DNA of 12,066 bases, taken from NCBI GenBank assembly GCA_027063325.1, contig JAMOSA010000167.1:1-12066 (forward strand). Reading direction: 5' to 3'. The notes beneath the pieces were generated by a model, which was not told the DNA's origin, made no database searches, and saw only the letters and a program-made list of their open reading frames with translations. The translations under genes and the position numbers were made by a program. This stretch comes from Campylobacteraceae bacterium. GTDB taxonomy: Bacteria; Campylobacterota; Campylobacteria; Campylobacterales; Sulfurovaceae. Below are positions 11,522-12,066 of this stretch, piece after piece (the first letter of the stretch is position 1; every line of letters starts with the position of its first letter).

Positions 11522-12066
11522 TACACCCCTTTGTATCCCAAATTAATCTTGAATCAAATGACATTGCTGCAAGCATTGTAAATATTACAACCAATAGAAA
11601 AAACAGAGCTCCGGCTCCTGCTTTGATTACACTGAGTCCTTCTATATGAACCAAAGCTATCATAATAGCTATTACATATACATCTACCATTGACCATCTG
11701 CCAACAATCTCTGTAAGAATATATAACTTTTGTCTTTCACTCTTTTTTAGGCAACTTCTCTTTTGTACTGAAATAAGTAGATATATGAGTATAAAAATCT
11801 TGATTACCGGTACCAATATACTAGCTATTAGTATAACCAAACCTATCATATATGAACCACTTTGAATAAAATATATTACACCACTGATAATAGTATCAGA
11901 TTGAGTTCCTGCAAATGTAACTACATGCATCATAGGAAGCATATTTGCAGGTATATAAAATACAATACTAGCTATCAATAATGCCCAAGTTCTTGCTATA
12001 CTCTCTGGTTTTCTTTGGTGTACTTCACTGCCACATCTTGGACATATTATATTGCCCTCATTTGGT
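11508..12066 (-). CDS. pqiA: PqiA-type inner-membrane protein, 3' part; runs off the right edge
   Basis: The frame is open from the window edge to TAA at 11510-11508, about 186 codons. It begins with PNEGNIICPRCGSEVHQRKP, a CxxC zinc-ribbon element, followed by SIARTWALLIASIVFYIPAN and MLPM, the classic PqiA membrane start. Four hydrophobic segments follow: the one just named, then around SGVIYFIQSGSYMIGLVILI with ASILVPVIKIFIL, VDVYVIAIMIALV, and AGALFFLLVVIFTMLAA. PqiA is the inner-membrane partner of PqiB. Because the window ends, I cannot tell whether this is the second half of a two-domain PqiA (about 400 residues) or a stand-alone single-domain gene. The internal TTG at 11978 is not the start. 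Confidence 0.9.
   Translation of the reverse strand, partial: PNEGNIICPRCGSEVHQRKPESIARTWALLIASIVFYIPANMLPMMHVVTFAGTQSDTIISGVIYFIQSGSYMIGLVILIASILVPVIKIFILIYLLISVQKRSCLKKSERQKLYILTEIVGRWSMVDVYVIAIMIALVHIEGLSVIKAGAGALFFLLVVIFTMLAAMSFDSRLIWDTKGCNAKE

Overview
The window looks like a chromosomal segment of a free-living member of the Campylobacterota (a Sulfurimonas/Sulfurovum-type organism). The evidence is the low GC content (about one third by eye), TATAAT-type -10 boxes without obvious -35 boxes, the overlapping rplY-pth-lptF/G-type trio, a selenocysteine-encoding selD, and the 3' end of a multiheme cytochrome c. The genus cannot be fixed from this sequence alone.

Layout. (1) 1-540, minus: 5' part of selD, whose codon 19 is an in-frame TGA followed by a SECIS-like hairpin; a conventional gene caller misses it. 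(2) 859-3031, plus: rplY (L25), pth and an LptF/LptG-type permease, each overlapping the next by one base (TAATG), hence one translationally coupled operon. (3) 3303-4253, plus: a secreted protein of unknown function with two DxDxD calcium-loop motifs, ending at a strong hairpin that lies between it and a convergent gene remnant. (4) 4307-8490: an accessory block inserted in or beside a cytochrome c gene. It holds the broken cytochrome end, a REP-like hairpin pair inside possible terminal inverted repeats, a complete NgoPII/HaeIII-type (GGCC) restriction-modification pair, a ParE/RelE-type toxin-antitoxin locus collapsed by an internal deletion, a mutated copy of the 3' end of a response regulator, an apparently intact DUF4160-DUF2442 pair, and a stub resembling the start of a HaeIII-family endonuclease. 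(5) 8570-12066, minus: an OmpR/PhoB-type response regulator downstream of pqiC, pqiB and the 3' part of pqiA, a lipid-transport (MCE) system of the cell envelope.

How the parts fit. The outer parts are housekeeping: selenophosphate synthesis, translation, LPS export and intermembrane lipid transport. The middle is a defence/toxin-antitoxin patch with heavy turnover. Three observations stand out. First, a 185-bp direct repeat (about 97% identical, five differences) of the response-regulator 3' end lies on both sides of the DUF4160-DUF2442 pair. Second, the two toxin-antitoxin-like units end at the same hairpin plus TATTCAACCATTAT module, starting at their stop codons. Third, I found no GGCC in the whole window, which fits long-term action of a GGCC-specific system. 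No rRNA, tRNA, CRISPR array or transposase gene was seen.
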